From the NCBI GenBank assembly GCA_041685915.1, contig JAWLEV010000012.1, positions 1-42,510 of the forward strand: a DNA stretch of 42,510 nt, read 5' to 3'. The notes below the pieces were generated by a model. The model did not search any database. It saw only the letters and a program-made list of their open reading frames with translations, and was not told where the DNA came from. The DNA is from JAWLEV01 sp041685915 (lineage in GTDB: Bacteria > Chloroflexota > Anaerolineae > UBA1429). Position numbers and translations under genes: made by a program. Below are positions 24,669 through 33,336 of this stretch, in pieces. Every line of letters begins with the position of its first letter. Position 1 is the stretch's first letter.

Positions 24669-25829
24669 ATGCGCATGGCGAAACGCACAGTTCTCACCCT
24701 CATCATGATCATCCTGCTGCTGTCTTCCATCATGGCGATAGGGTGCATGCGAAACAGACTGTTCAAAGGAGACATCCTCGTCTATGTTGCCGCACCTCTC
24801 TCCGGCTGGCAGGCCGACGGTGGTCAGACGGTGGTGGGAGGCGCGCGCCTGGCCGCCGAGGAACTGAACCAACGGGGAGGTATCCTCGGATATCGAGTAC
24901 AGGTCATAGCCCTGGACGACGAGGCAGACTCGGAAGTGGCCGTGGAGATGGCCCACCAGGTGGAGACGGCCGTCAAGGAAGGGAAAAAGGTTTTGGGCGT
25001 TGTGGGACATTATAACAGCGGTCAGGCCGGCGCAGCCCTCGAGGTCTATAAGGACCTTCCCATCATCGTGATCACCCCCACGGCAAGTGACACCAGCCTG
25101 ACACAACGGGGATACGAGAACTTTTTCCGGGTCAACGCCACCGACGCCGCCCAGGGGCCCTACGACGCGCGCTTTTTGGTGAAGGATCTGCAAGCGGAAC
25201 GCATCGTGATCGTACATGCCGACAACAACTATGGAAGGGGACTGAAGGAGCAGATGATCCAGGCCCTGAAGGATCTCCAGAGGCCACCAATCGACGTGAT
25301 CGAGATCCAAGAGGCCGCCGACACCTATGCCCCCCTCCTGCCGCGCATCGAGGATGCCCGTCCCGACGCCGTTTTCCTGGCCGGATACGAGACAGAGGGG
25401 TACGTGCTCCTGCCAGAGATGCGCGAGGCGGGGATCGAGGCCACCTTTATGGCCAGCGACGGCTGTTTCCTCTACGCCTTTATCGACGGCGCCGGCCAAT
25501 GGGCAGAGGGTGCCTATGTCAGCGGCATCACTCCCGACCCAAAGGCCGTAACGGATGAGAAATGGTGGCAGACCTACCAGGATCTGGAGGCGCGCAATCC
25601 GGGCACGTACAGTATCGCAGGCTACAGCGCCCTGATGGTCATGGCCGAGGGGGCAGAGCGAGCCAACAGCCTGGACGCCGCCTCCATCAGCGAAACACTG
25701 AAAGAGGTCCAGCTTTCAACCCTCATCGGAACTGTGGACTATGATCCATACGGCGACCTGACAGAGCAGCGCATCTATATCTTTCAGGTGCAGGACGGGG
25801 ATTTCGTCCAGATTCGTCCCCAACCCTAG
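24669..25829 (+). CDS. LivJ-type (type 1) solute-binding lipoprotein
   Basis: 386 aa. The signal peptide ends in MAIGC with C26 as the likely lipidated residue. The mature part is a type 1 periplasmic binding fold like branched-chain amino acid receptors: VGGARLAAEELNQRGGILG, the hinge segment GVVGHYNSGQA, ITPTASDTSLT, and VIVHADNNYGRGL-like spacing. I chose the ATG at 24669 with GGGAGG five bases upstream. Such proteins normally sit beside livHMGF permease genes; none is present. It is last in the four-gene cassette and may serve as a ligand sensor. The ligand (amino acid or amide) is unknown. Confidence 0.85.
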   Translation: MRMAKRTVLTLIMIILLLSSIMAIGCMRNRLFKGDILVYVAAPLSGWQADGGQTVVGGARLAAEELNQRGGILGYRVQVIALDDEADSEVAVEMAHQVETAVKEGKKVLGVVGHYNSGQAGAALEVYKDLPIIVITPTASDTSLTQRGYENFFRVNATDAAQGPYDARFLVKDLQAERIVIVHADNNYGRGLKEQMIQALKDLQRPPIDVIEIQEAADTYAPLLPRIEDARPDAVFLAGYETEGYVLLPEMREAGIEATFMASDGCFLYAFIDGAGQWAEGAYVSGITPDPKAVTDEKWWQTYQDLEARNPGTYSIAGYSALMVMAEGAERANSLDAASISETLKEVQLSTLIGTVDYDPYGDLTEQRIYIFQVQDGDFVQIRPQP

Positions 25830-25845
25830 CATTCTCAAAGAGAAA

Positions 25846-26502
25846 CTAAAAGCGGGAGAGGGAAGACGCACACGGGTCGACCTCGGCACGCAAGAGGGTT
25901 TCCAGTTCACAGAGTATCATGGCTGTCGCCCCCCAGATGATATGATCATCATATAGATACAGGGGCACCCGCCTCTCGATTCCTCCCCGAACCCACACCT
26001 CTTCATCCTTGGTATCTTCCGCCAGGAGCCTGCGCAGGGGCATCTCGATCAACGTAGCTACCTCGTAATCGTTGGGAGCGAAAACCGGCCGCACAGGTAC
26101 ATAGCCGATAAAGGGATGCACCTCGAAATGGCTCGCTCCTATGTAGAGGGGGGTGAGCATTCCCACATAGCGAATCTCTTCTGGCACGACGGCCACCTCT
26201 TCGGCGGCCTCGCGCAGGGCCGTCTGCCACAACGAGGCATCGCCGGGCTCCCTCGCCCCGCCGGGGAAAGATATCTGCCCCCTATGACGGAGAACGTATG
26301 CACTGCGACGGGTCAAGAGGAGAAAAAGCCGTTCCTCTCGAGGATAGAGGAGAAGGAGCACCGCTCCCTGACGGGCATCTCCCTCACAGCCGTCTCCCGG
26401 CAGCACCCGAGGATCGGGGGCCATGGGCAACTGCGCCTGCAATCCGGGCAACGGAGACTGCAAAGCGCGCATGACAGTGTGCACGGTCAACTTCTCACAC
26501 AT
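25846..26502 (-). CDS. Nudix hydrolase, CoA pyrophosphatase-like (NUDT7/8 type)
   Basis: 218 aa. The Nudix box reads GGAREPGDASLWQTALREAAEEVAV, with the REXXEE core intact; FPGG before it and TPLYIGASHFEVHPFIGYV after it are typical of the CoA diphosphatase group. The box ends in VAV where IGL is usual. The start is uncertain: the ATG at 26502 has GGAG only two bases away, and a GTG about 30 bases further in has GAGAAG at better spacing. Convergent with the envelope cassette (16 bp between stops), with no clear terminator between them. Confidence 0.85.
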   Translation of the reverse strand: MCEKLTVHTVMRALQSPLPGLQAQLPMAPDPRVLPGDGCEGDARQGAVLLLLYPREERLFLLLTRRSAYVLRHRGQISFPGGAREPGDASLWQTALREAAEEVAVVPEEIRYVGMLTPLYIGASHFEVHPFIGYVPVRPVFAPNDYEVATLIEMPLRRLLAEDTKDEEVWVRGGIERRVPLYLYDDHIIWGATAMILCELETLLRAEVDPCASSLSRF

Positions 26503-26527
26503 AACTCCAAAGACCAATAACCTCGAA

Positions 26528-26599
26528 CTAGAGTCTCGATTTTAGCTTGGCACTACGGCTCGTCAAATCATCGGGGTGCAAGTGTAAGGGGCACAGCAT
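26528..26599 (-). CDS. Possible 23-residue small ORF before the Nudix gene
   Basis: ATG at 26599 with AAGGAGGGG eight bases upstream, the best ribosome binding site in this gap, reading MLCPLHLHPDDLTSRSAKLKSRL then TAG. It ends 25 bp before the Nudix start and could couple translation to it. No family is recognised, and at this length it may be chance. The rest of the gap 26518-26711 shows nothing else. Confidence 0.3.
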   Translation of the reverse strand: MLCPLHLHPDDLTSRSAKLKSRL

Positions 26600-26711
26600 T
26601 GCTGATTCCCCTCCTTTGCATATAGGCCAGAAAGCCGTTCCAACCGGCGCCAGAGCCCCGCTCCGCTCTACACAAACATGATCCGCTATAAAGACGCCCT
26701 CCAGCCCGGAC

Positions 26712-27719
26712 TCATCCCGTCGGCGTCACCACAGTCTTTGTCTCCTCGCCGGCGTCCTGCGAGAGAATCTGCAAGAGGGCGTCCAGACCAATAGTGCGCG
26801 TGATAAGAGGGGCTACGTCCACCTGTCCCGAGGCCAACAGAGCTAGGGCGCGATCATGGGTGTGTGGGTTCACCAGGGACCCCCTAATGGTAAGCTCCTT
26901 GCGGAAGACGAGATTGGGCTCCACGTCCACCCTGTCCCCCGGCGGGGCCACGCCGAACCAGACGATGGCTCCCCCCGGGGCAGCCCACTCTATGGCCTGG
27001 GCCGCCGTCTCCGTCGACCCCACGGCCTCGATGACCACGTCCGCCCCCTCCACAAGAGGTGTTCCCTGAAAGGCATCGGAGGACGCGGGATCGATCACCA
27101 TATCCGCGCCCAGGGACAATGCCATCTCGCGGCGAGCCCCGATGGGGTCGCTCAATATCAAGTAGCCGGCCCCACGCAAGCGTGCTAACTGGGCCAGCAT
27201 CTGCCCTATCAATCCGCCTCCGATGATGGCGACTCTGTCTCCGACCCCGACCTCTGCCAGATCGATGCCGTGCACACAGCAGGCCAGGGGCTCGGTCAGG
27301 GCCCCCTCCAATGATGAAACAGAGTCAGGAAGCAGGTAGCACTGTTTACGTGGTACGGCCGCGAGTTCAGCAAAGCCGCCGTCTATATCCACACCCAGGG
27401 CACACAGATTCTTGCATAGATGTATATCGCCGCGCCGACAGAAACGGCATGCCCCACAATGGATATTGGGATCGACGGCCACGCGATCCCCCACGGCGAG
27501 ATCCCTCACCCCTTTTCCCACCTCCACGATGCGGCCCGTGTACTCGTGTCCTGGCACGACGGGTGACTTGGCCTCGAATTGCCCATGATAGATGTGATGA
27601 TCCGTGCCACAGATGCCGCAGGCCAGCACCTCCATGAGCACCTCCCCCTCTTTTGCCCGAGGACGTTCCCTTTCCTCGATCCGCAGGTCACCTGCCCCAT
27701 AAAAGACGGCTGCCTTCAT
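26712..27719 (-). CDS. Zinc-dependent medium-chain dehydrogenase (sorbitol/threonine dehydrogenase-like)
   Basis: 335 aa alcohol/polyol dehydrogenase. Catalytic zinc ligands C37 (CGICGTDHH), H58 and E59 (PGHEYTG) are present, and the structural zinc lobe has C88, C91, C94 and C102. The nucleotide-binding loop is AIIGGGLIGQ near 165. Substrate cannot be read from sequence; the pattern is that of the sorbitol/threonine dehydrogenase branch. ATG at 27719 with GGGAGGA seven bases upstream. Divergent from the ECF transporter operon. Confidence 0.92.
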   Translation of the reverse strand: MKAAVFYGAGDLRIEERERPRAKEGEVLMEVLACGICGTDHHIYHGQFEAKSPVVPGHEYTGRIVEVGKGVRDLAVGDRVAVDPNIHCGACRFCRRGDIHLCKNLCALGVDIDGGFAELAAVPRKQCYLLPDSVSSLEGALTEPLACCVHGIDLAEVGVGDRVAIIGGGLIGQMLAQLARLRGAGYLILSDPIGARREMALSLGADMVIDPASSDAFQGTPLVEGADVVIEAVGSTETAAQAIEWAAPGGAIVWFGVAPPGDRVDVEPNLVFRKELTIRGSLVNPHTHDRALALLASGQVDVAPLITRTIGLDALLQILSQDAGEETKTVVTPTG

Positions 27720-28045
27720 CTAATCCTCCCAATATACTATTCCCCACCACTGTAATGAACGACGTAATACCGCGTCCGTGGCTACTATAGCACATCGTAA
27801 CACCGTGGCGAACTGGCACCACCGAATCCCAAAAGTCCGCTGTGTATGGTGCATTTTGATTTTCTCTCATCTCGCCCTATAATAGGGAATGCAGGTGACC
27901 CTTTTGGGGCACCGAGCCGTCATTCTTTGACAAATCGTCGCTTGGATCAGCGTCTGACCGAGACGACGGAAGAGTTTTCTTATCTGACTTCCGTATGGCC
28001 TTGCCGTCTCTATGACGCAAGGTCATTTTCATTTTTGGAGCACGC
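27720..28045. other. Divergent intergenic region with the ECF operon leader
   Basis: 326 bp without a recognisable gene. It holds the plus-strand promoter at 27856-27883 and a leader of about 155 nt. The leader has a hairpin GGTG-a-CCC-tttt-GGG-g-CACC near 27894, a CGTCT-gaccg-AGACG hairpin near 27951, and ATGAC-gcaag-GTCAT at about 28011-28025, just before the ribosome binding site TTGGAG. I do not recognise a riboswitch class. An ATG at 27889 sits almost at the expected start point and opens a 13-codon frame. On the minus side, towards the dehydrogenase, TATAGT is the only -10-like sequence seen and has no good -35. Confidence 0.5.
27856..27883 (+). promoter_or_regulatory. Promoter of the ECF/CoA operon
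   Basis: TTGATT (27856-27861), 16-bp spacer, TATAAT (27878-27883). Start point near 27890. It is the only clear promoter before the seven-gene run 28046-34312. Confidence 0.7.
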
Positions 28046-28906
28046 ATGACATCCGATCAACTTATACGGGCCAGCAACGTACACTATACATACGACGAGG
28101 GGGTTCGAGCCGTAGAGGCGCTATGCGGGATCGATCTCTATGTCGACGAGGGCGACTTTGTGGCCATCGCGGGCCACAATGGCTCTGGCAAGTCGACCCT
28201 CGCCAAGTGTCTCAATGGTCTGCTGCTCCCTACCAAAGGGGACGTGTGGGTCAGAGGCCAGAATACGCGCCATGGCTCGGAAAGGAGCCTGCTGAAGATC
28301 CGCGCCACGGTGGGCATCGTCTTTCAACACCCCGAAAACCAGTTCGTAGCCACCACCGTGCGGGAGGAAGTGGCCTTTGGCCCCGAGAATTTGGGCATTC
28401 CCGGGCCGGAACTACATCGACGGGTCGCCCGTGTTCTCCGAGAGGTGGGCCTTGAGGGGCTCGAAGAGCGGAATCCCCATGACCTGTCCGCCGGCCAGAA
28501 ATCCCGCCTGGCCATAGCAGGTACGTTGGCCATGGAACCCCACTGTTTGATACTGGACGAGTCCACGGCCATGCTGGACCCCATCGCACGCCGCAACGTG
28601 CTGGCCCTACTGGACGATCTACACGACCGGGGGCTGACCCTCATTCTCATCACCCACTCCATGGAAGAGGCCGTCCTCGCCGACCGTGTTATCGTGCTGG
28701 ACAGGGGGCGCGTGGCTCTGGAGGGTAGTCCACAGAGCGTTTTCGCGGATCAGGAGGTCTTTGATGAACTGGGGTTGAACTTGCCTGTCAGCGCTGCCAT
28801 AGCACGGGAACTACAGAGGCGCGGGCTCTATCTGCCGGGCGAGACCATTCTGACGGAAAACGATCTCATAGAAGCGCTGACTGAACGGGTGCAAATCGAA
28901 ACATGA
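28046..28906 (+). CDS. ecfA1: ECF transporter ATP-binding protein EcfA1
   Basis: 286 aa ABC ATPase that powers vitamin uptake with its partner EcfA2. Walker A GHNGSGKST near 43, Q-loop VFQHPENQF near 92, signature LSAGQKSR (usually LSGGQ), Walker B CLILDES with the catalytic Glu, and H-loop THSMEEA. The VFQHPENQ form is typical of ECF rather than other ABC ATPases. ATG at 28046 after TTGGAG. It overlaps ecfA2 by 4 bp (ATGA). Confidence 0.93.
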   Translation: MTSDQLIRASNVHYTYDEGVRAVEALCGIDLYVDEGDFVAIAGHNGSGKSTLAKCLNGLLLPTKGDVWVRGQNTRHGSERSLLKIRATVGIVFQHPENQFVATTVREEVAFGPENLGIPGPELHRRVARVLREVGLEGLEERNPHDLSAGQKSRLAIAGTLAMEPHCLILDESTAMLDPIARRNVLALLDDLHDRGLTLILITHSMEEAVLADRVIVLDRGRVALEGSPQSVFADQEVFDELGLNLPVSAAIARELQRRGLYLPGETILTENDLIEALTERVQIET

Positions 28907-29766
28907 ATGACGTTATCGTTTCCATTCGGGGGCTCTCCCATACCTATATGGCCAGTACGCCACTGGCCGCCATGGGCCTGCAGGATGCGAGTCTCACCCT
29001 GCACCAGGGGGAATTCTCCGCCCTGATCGGGGAGTGCGGTTCCGGGAAATCCACGCTGGTCAGCTTCTTGAATGGCCTGTTGCGCCCTCGACAGGAGGGA
29101 CATGTGGAGATCTTTGGACAGGATACGGCAAGCCCGGGCTGCGATATCGTATCCCTGCGCCGCCGCGTGGGACTGGTCTTTCAATACCCCCATCACCAGT
29201 TCCTGGAGCAGTACGTAGGTGACGACATCGCCCACGGCCCGCGGCAACTGGGCCTCACAAAAGGGGAAATCCGCGAGCGCGTGCACTGGGCCATGGAATC
29301 CGTGGGACTCGATTTCCAGGGTTTTGTGGATCGGCGTACCTTTTCCCTCAGCGGCGGCGAGATGCGCCGCGTGGCGCTGGCGGGCATCCTGGCCATGGAA
29401 CCCGCCCTGCTGGTATTGGACGAGGCCACCACGGGTCTCGATCCTCGCGGGCGGGCCCAGATCCACGATGTACTCCGCCATCTTCGGGCCGATAGGGGTA
29501 TGACCATCCTCCTCGTTTCCAACGACATGGACGAGGTGGCAGAACTGACAGACCGCGTCACCGTCCTCCACGAGGGCGAGACCGTCCTTGCAGGCCCCGC
29601 ACGTGACATTCTGGGAAAACCAGATGCCCTGGAAGCCTACGGCCTGGAACCTCCCACAACGACGTGCGTGCTGCGGGCATTACGCCAGGCCGGGATACCC
29701 ATAGCGGACACACCGCTGACGAAAGCGGAAACAGAGGAGGCCATATGGCAAGCTATGAGGCCCTGA
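28903..29766 (+). CDS. ecfA2: ECF transporter ATP-binding protein EcfA2
   Basis: 287 aa second ATPase of the energy-coupling module. Walker A GECGSGKST near 42, Q-loop VFQYPHHQF near 92, signature LSGGEMRR, Walker B LLVLDEATTGLDP. In the H-loop position it has VSNDMDEV: Asn-Asp where His-Ser/Asp is usual, so this subunit may lack the switch histidine. The C-terminal tail after residue 235 is the extra ECF-type dimerisation region. Overlaps ecfA1 by 4 bp and ecfT by 22 bp. Confidence 0.92.
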   Translation: MNDVIVSIRGLSHTYMASTPLAAMGLQDASLTLHQGEFSALIGECGSGKSTLVSFLNGLLRPRQEGHVEIFGQDTASPGCDIVSLRRRVGLVFQYPHHQFLEQYVGDDIAHGPRQLGLTKGEIRERVHWAMESVGLDFQGFVDRRTFSLSGGEMRRVALAGILAMEPALLVLDEATTGLDPRGRAQIHDVLRHLRADRGMTILLVSNDMDEVAELTDRVTVLHEGETVLAGPARDILGKPDALEAYGLEPPTTTCVLRALRQAGIPIADTPLTKAETEEAIWQAMRP

Positions 29767-30587
29767 GACACGTCACCCTCGGTCGGTATATTCCGGGCAA
29801 CTCTTTCATACATCGACTGGATCCCAGGACCAAACTCATCGCTTGCCTAGCGTTGATGGGCCTTGTGCTGGTGGCAACATCCTATACCAGCAACACGCTT
29901 CTCCTGGCCCTTGTCACGTCCTGCGTGCTGATGGCCGGGCTCCCCATGGGTTACCTCCTCTCCAACGTCCGGCCGGCATTACCCGTTATCGTCTTCCTCA
30001 GCCTTTTGCAGCTCCTTTTCTACCGCGCAAATCCCGGTGCGCCAATGCTTCTTTCGTGGGGTAAACTAGTTATCTCATTCGCCGCCCTAAAAATAGTCAT
30101 CGTCTCCTTGATACGCTTCTTCGTCCTCATATTCCTCGTCAGTTTGCTGACGAATACCACGACGACGAGTTCCCTGACCAGCGGACTGGAAAGCCTCCTG
30201 CGTCCTTTGAATCGCCTGGGCCTCCCCGGACACGAAATCGCCCTGGTGGGAGCGGTAGCCCTCCGCTTTGTCCCCATCCTGGGAGAGGAACTGGAATCTA
30301 TCACCAAAGCCCAGGATGCACGCAGCGTCGGTGACAAAAACAGGAGCAGATGGCAAGTCGCCCAGAACGCACGGCGCGTGGCGGCCCTCATCGTCCCCCT
30401 CTTTGTCGACGCCTATCGGCGAGGCGAGGAATTGATCCTGGCCATGCGCGCGCGCTGCTACCACGGCGGCGAGGGCCGCAGCCACCTGGTCACCTTTACC
30501 TTTTCATCGCAAGATTATATCGCCTTTGGGCTGATAGTTCTTTTCACCATCATCGTCTTGACAGTTCAGCAACTACCTTTACCGTAG
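29745..30587 (+). CDS. ecfT: ECF transporter transmembrane protein EcfT
   Basis: 280 aa membrane scaffold that links the ATPases to the S component. Starts GRYIPGNSFIHRLDPRTKL, the typical EcfT opening, then several membrane helices, a cytoplasmic coupling region with the two short motifs AQDARSVG (ARS) and AMRARCY (ARG-like, here ARC), and a last hydrophobic helix. I chose the ATG at 29745, which has GAGGAGG upstream and overlaps ecfA2; a longer in-frame reading has no ribosome binding site and no similarity. Confidence 0.92.
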   Translation: MASYEALRHVTLGRYIPGNSFIHRLDPRTKLIACLALMGLVLVATSYTSNTLLLALVTSCVLMAGLPMGYLLSNVRPALPVIVFLSLLQLLFYRANPGAPMLLSWGKLVISFAALKIVIVSLIRFFVLIFLVSLLTNTTTTSSLTSGLESLLRPLNRLGLPGHEIALVGAVALRFVPILGEELESITKAQDARSVGDKNRSRWQVAQNARRVAALIVPLFVDAYRRGEELILAMRARCYHGGEGRSHLVTFTFSSQDYIAFGLIVLFTIIVLTVQQLPLP

Positions 30588-30600
30588 AAAAAGGAGAAGT

Positions 30601-31305
30601 ATGATATCCTATGAACATGGCATTCGTCGCATCGTCATCGCTGGCCTGCTTCTTGCCATCACCCTCCTCCTCGTATTCACCCGTATCGGCATGATTCCCG
30701 TGCCCACCCCCGCCGGTAACGCCACCATCGCCCACATCCCGGCCATCATCGGCGGTATTCTCGAAGGGCCCATTGTCGGTCTGGTCATCGGCATGGGCTT
30801 TGGATTCGCAAGCTTTATGAGTGCTACCATTCCCATGTTCAAGGATCCCATGGTAGCCATACTCCCCCGGCTCATGATAGGCGTCACGGCTAGTTGGATC
30901 TTTCTCCTTCTCAGGGTAGCTAAAAAGCGCACCCTGTCCATCATGGTAGGCGTCCTGTGTGTGTTGATGCTGACCTTTAGCTACCAGACGTACCAGACCA
31001 TTCCCTGGCTGGGCATCGTGCTTGCCGTCATCTCGGTGGCAGCTACCGTTTGGCTCTATTGGTGGATGCGCCGCACGGACGTTCAAATCGTGAGCCTAAG
31101 CATGGCCGCGGCTGTGGGTTCTCTGACAAATACTGTCCTCGTGCTCTCTGTCGCCGTCTGGCGCGACTATGTCCCCTTTGAGGGTGGTTGGGGAATCGGC
31201 CTGACCCATGGCATCCCCGAGGCCATCGTCTCGGCCATCGTCACCGTGGCCGTCGTCTCCGCCCTGCGTCAGATCGGCGAGGGACGGGGTGGCTCGCGGC
31301 TGTAA
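30601..31305 (+). CDS. ECF transporter S component, probably for pantothenate
   Basis: 234 aa, about six membrane segments. The segment ATIAHIPAIIGGILEGPIVG is typical of ECF substrate-binding (S) subunits. Specificity is inferred from context: the next two genes are coaX and coaBC, the steps that convert pantothenate and its derivatives to CoA precursors, so a PanT-like pantothenate carrier is most likely. It is longer than many S components because of an extra region near residues 100-160 with two hydrophobic stretches. ATG at 30601 with AAGGAG directly upstream, 13 bp after ecfT. Confidence 0.8.
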   Translation: MISYEHGIRRIVIAGLLLAITLLLVFTRIGMIPVPTPAGNATIAHIPAIIGGILEGPIVGLVIGMGFGFASFMSATIPMFKDPMVAILPRLMIGVTASWIFLLLRVAKKRTLSIMVGVLCVLMLTFSYQTYQTIPWLGIVLAVISVAATVWLYWWMRRTDVQIVSLSMAAAVGSLTNTVLVLSVAVWRDYVPFEGGWGIGLTHGIPEAIVSAIVTVAVVSALRQIGEGRGGSRL

Positions 31306-31342
31306 GAGAAGATATACTGAATAGCGAAAGGAGAGGGACTAG

Positions 31343-32122
31343 ATGCTGCTCTGCGTCGATATCGGCAATACGAACATCGTCATGGGTCTCTATGAACGAG
31401 AGACTCTCTTGAGCAATTGGCGCATTAGCACCGACCATAACAAGATGCCGGACGAATATGGCATGCTCTTTGTCGATCTACTATGTCACAACGCACTGGC
31501 GATCAAGGATATCGAGGGCATCGTGCTTTCCAGCGTCGTGCCTCCCGTCACCGAGATCTTTACAGAGATGCTGGACCAATATGTCGGCCAGGAAACCCTC
31601 ATCGTGGGCAGCGGTATCAGGACGGGGGTGGCTATACGTTATGAAAACCCCCAGGAGGTGGGGGCCGATCGCGTCGTCAACGCCATAGCCACGTATCGAC
31701 ACTACGGCGGTCCGGCGTGCATCATCGACTTTGGCACGGGTACCACCTTCGACGCCATCTCCCCCAAGGGTGAATACCTGGGCGGTGCCATCGCCCCCGG
31801 CATACGCATCGCCGCCGAGGCACTCTTTCAGCGGACGGCCAAGTTGCCGCGCATCGACCTCACCCCTCCTCACAAGACCATTGGCACCAACACGGCAGAC
31901 TCTATGCGCTCCGGGATCCTCTACGGGTATGTGGGCCTGGTGGAGGGCATGGTAGAGCGTTTTCGCCAGACGCTGGGACCTGATATGCACGTCATCGCCA
32001 CAGGGGGATTGGCTCCCGTTATCGGCGACGAGGCGCGAGTGATCGAGCACATCGATCCGTGGTTGACGCTCAAGGGATTACGCATCATCTATGATCTGAA
32101 CAGGGAAAGAAAAAAGGTATGA
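31343..32122 (+). CDS. coaX: Type III pantothenate kinase
   Basis: 259 aa. Phosphorylates pantothenate, the first step of CoA synthesis. ASKHA-fold motifs: DIGNTNIVMG at 6-15, GADRVVNA near 110, and DFGTGTTFDA near 131. Type III kinases are not inhibited by CoA. ATG at 31343 with AAGGAGAGGG upstream, 37 bp after the S component. Overlaps coaBC by 4 bp (ATGA). Confidence 0.95.
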   Translation: MLLCVDIGNTNIVMGLYERETLLSNWRISTDHNKMPDEYGMLFVDLLCHNALAIKDIEGIVLSSVVPPVTEIFTEMLDQYVGQETLIVGSGIRTGVAIRYENPQEVGADRVVNAIATYRHYGGPACIIDFGTGTTFDAISPKGEYLGGAIAPGIRIAAEALFQRTAKLPRIDLTPPHKTIGTNTADSMRSGILYGYVGLVEGMVERFRQTLGPDMHVIATGGLAPVIGDEARVIEHIDPWLTLKGLRIIYDLNRERKKV

Positions 32123-33336
32123 TACTTGAGAACAAGAACGTGGTGCTGGGAGTCACAGGGGGTATCGCCGCCTACAAGGCCGTGGACGTGTGCAGCAAGT
32201 TGGTCCAATCGGGAGCGACGGTGGATGTGATCATGACCGAGGCCGCGGCCCACTTTGTCACCCCCCTCCCCTTTCAGACCATAAGCAAGCGCCCCGTATC
32301 CGTGGATATGTTCAAACTGCTCCGCGAGATGGATATGGCCCACATCTCTCTGGCGAAAAAGGCCGACATCCTCCTCATCGCGCCCGCCACGGCCAACACC
32401 ATCGCCAAACTTGCCGGGGGACTGGCAGACAACCTCCTTACGAGCACTTCCCTGGCCACCACGGCCCCCCTCCTTTTCGCCCCCGCCATGGACGCCGACA
32501 TGTGGAAGAACGAGGCGACCCAACACAACGTCGATTTGTTGCGCAAAAGGGGAGCCACCTTTGTCGGACCAGGTCATGGTCGATTGGCCTCCGGACGCGT
32601 GGGGGCAGGTCGCCTTGTGGGGACACAGGAGATCCTGGCTGCCGCGCGTAAAGTGCTGGGACAACATGGTCCCCTGGCGGGAATGCGCGTGGTGGTGACC
32701 GCGGGGGGAACCCAGGAACCTCTGGATCCCGTGCGCCACATAGGGAACCGCTCCTCTGGACGTATGGGACACGCCATGGCGGAGGCGGCGCGCGACGATG
32801 GAGCATCGGTCAAACTGATCAGCGCCCCCACCTGTCTATCAGCCCCCTATGGCATCGAGACCGTCCATGTGAGAACGGCAGCAGAGATGTATAAAAGTGT
32901 CTTGGAGACGTTCGAGGAAACCGACATCCTGATCATGGCCGCCGCCGTGGCGGACTTTCGTCCCAGGTCGGCCGCCGAGCAAAAGATCAAGAAGGAGAAG
33001 GAGGACCTGATTCTTCCTCTGGAGCGTACTGAGGACATCCTCGCCGCCGTGAGTGAGAGGCGAAAGGGGGATGATGAGAAAACGGTGGTGGGCTTTGCCG
33101 CCGAGACCGAGAACCTGCTGGAGAACGCACGCGCCAAATTGCGACGCAAGGACCTCGATCTCATCGCGGCCAACGACGTCTCGGCTTCGGACAGCGGCTT
33201 TGGTGTGAAGACCAACCGCGTCACCCTGATCGCCGCCGATGGCCGCACCAAGGCCCTTCCCCTCATGAGCAAATTCCAGGTGGCGGAGCATATCCTGGAT
33301 TTCGTCGCCGAGATGAGGAGGCAGCATGACAGATGA
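32119..33336 (+). CDS. coaBC: Bifunctional phosphopantothenoylcysteine decarboxylase/synthase
   Basis: 405 aa fused CoaC-CoaB. CoaC part: active-site H75 (AHISLAKKAD), PATANT at 89-94, PAMDADMW at 122-129 and LASGRVGAGR from 156. Position 125 is Asp where E. coli Dfp has Asn, and 158 is Ser where E. coli has the catalytic Cys; the numbering coincides. CoaB part: TAGGTQEPLDPVRHIGNRSSG near 194 and AAAVADFRP near 273, followed by the lysine-rich K-I-K-K segment. Both halves are full length. Overlaps coaX by 4 bp and the P1 peptidase gene by 11 bp. Confidence 0.95.
   Translation: MILENKNVVLGVTGGIAAYKAVDVCSKLVQSGATVDVIMTEAAAHFVTPLPFQTISKRPVSVDMFKLLREMDMAHISLAKKADILLIAPATANTIAKLAGGLADNLLTSTSLATTAPLLFAPAMDADMWKNEATQHNVDLLRKRGATFVGPGHGRLASGRVGAGRLVGTQEILAAARKVLGQHGPLAGMRVVVTAGGTQEPLDPVRHIGNRSSGRMGHAMAEAARDDGASVKLISAPTCLSAPYGIETVHVRTAAEMYKSVLETFEETDILIMAAAVADFRPRSAAEQKIKKEKEDLILPLERTEDILAAVSERRKGDDEKTVVGFAAETENLLENARAKLRRKDLDLIAANDVSASDSGFGVKTNRVTLIAADGRTKALPLMSKFQVAEHILDFVAEMRRQHDR

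Noticed and set aside
24561..25499. Minus-strand frame of 312 codons opposite the LivJ-type gene
   Set aside because: The opposite strand encodes a complete lipoprotein with lipobox and binding-protein motifs.
27889..27930. 13-codon ORF at the start of the ECF operon transcript
   Set aside because: The ATG falls almost at the predicted start point with no ribosome binding site; too weak to call a leader peptide.
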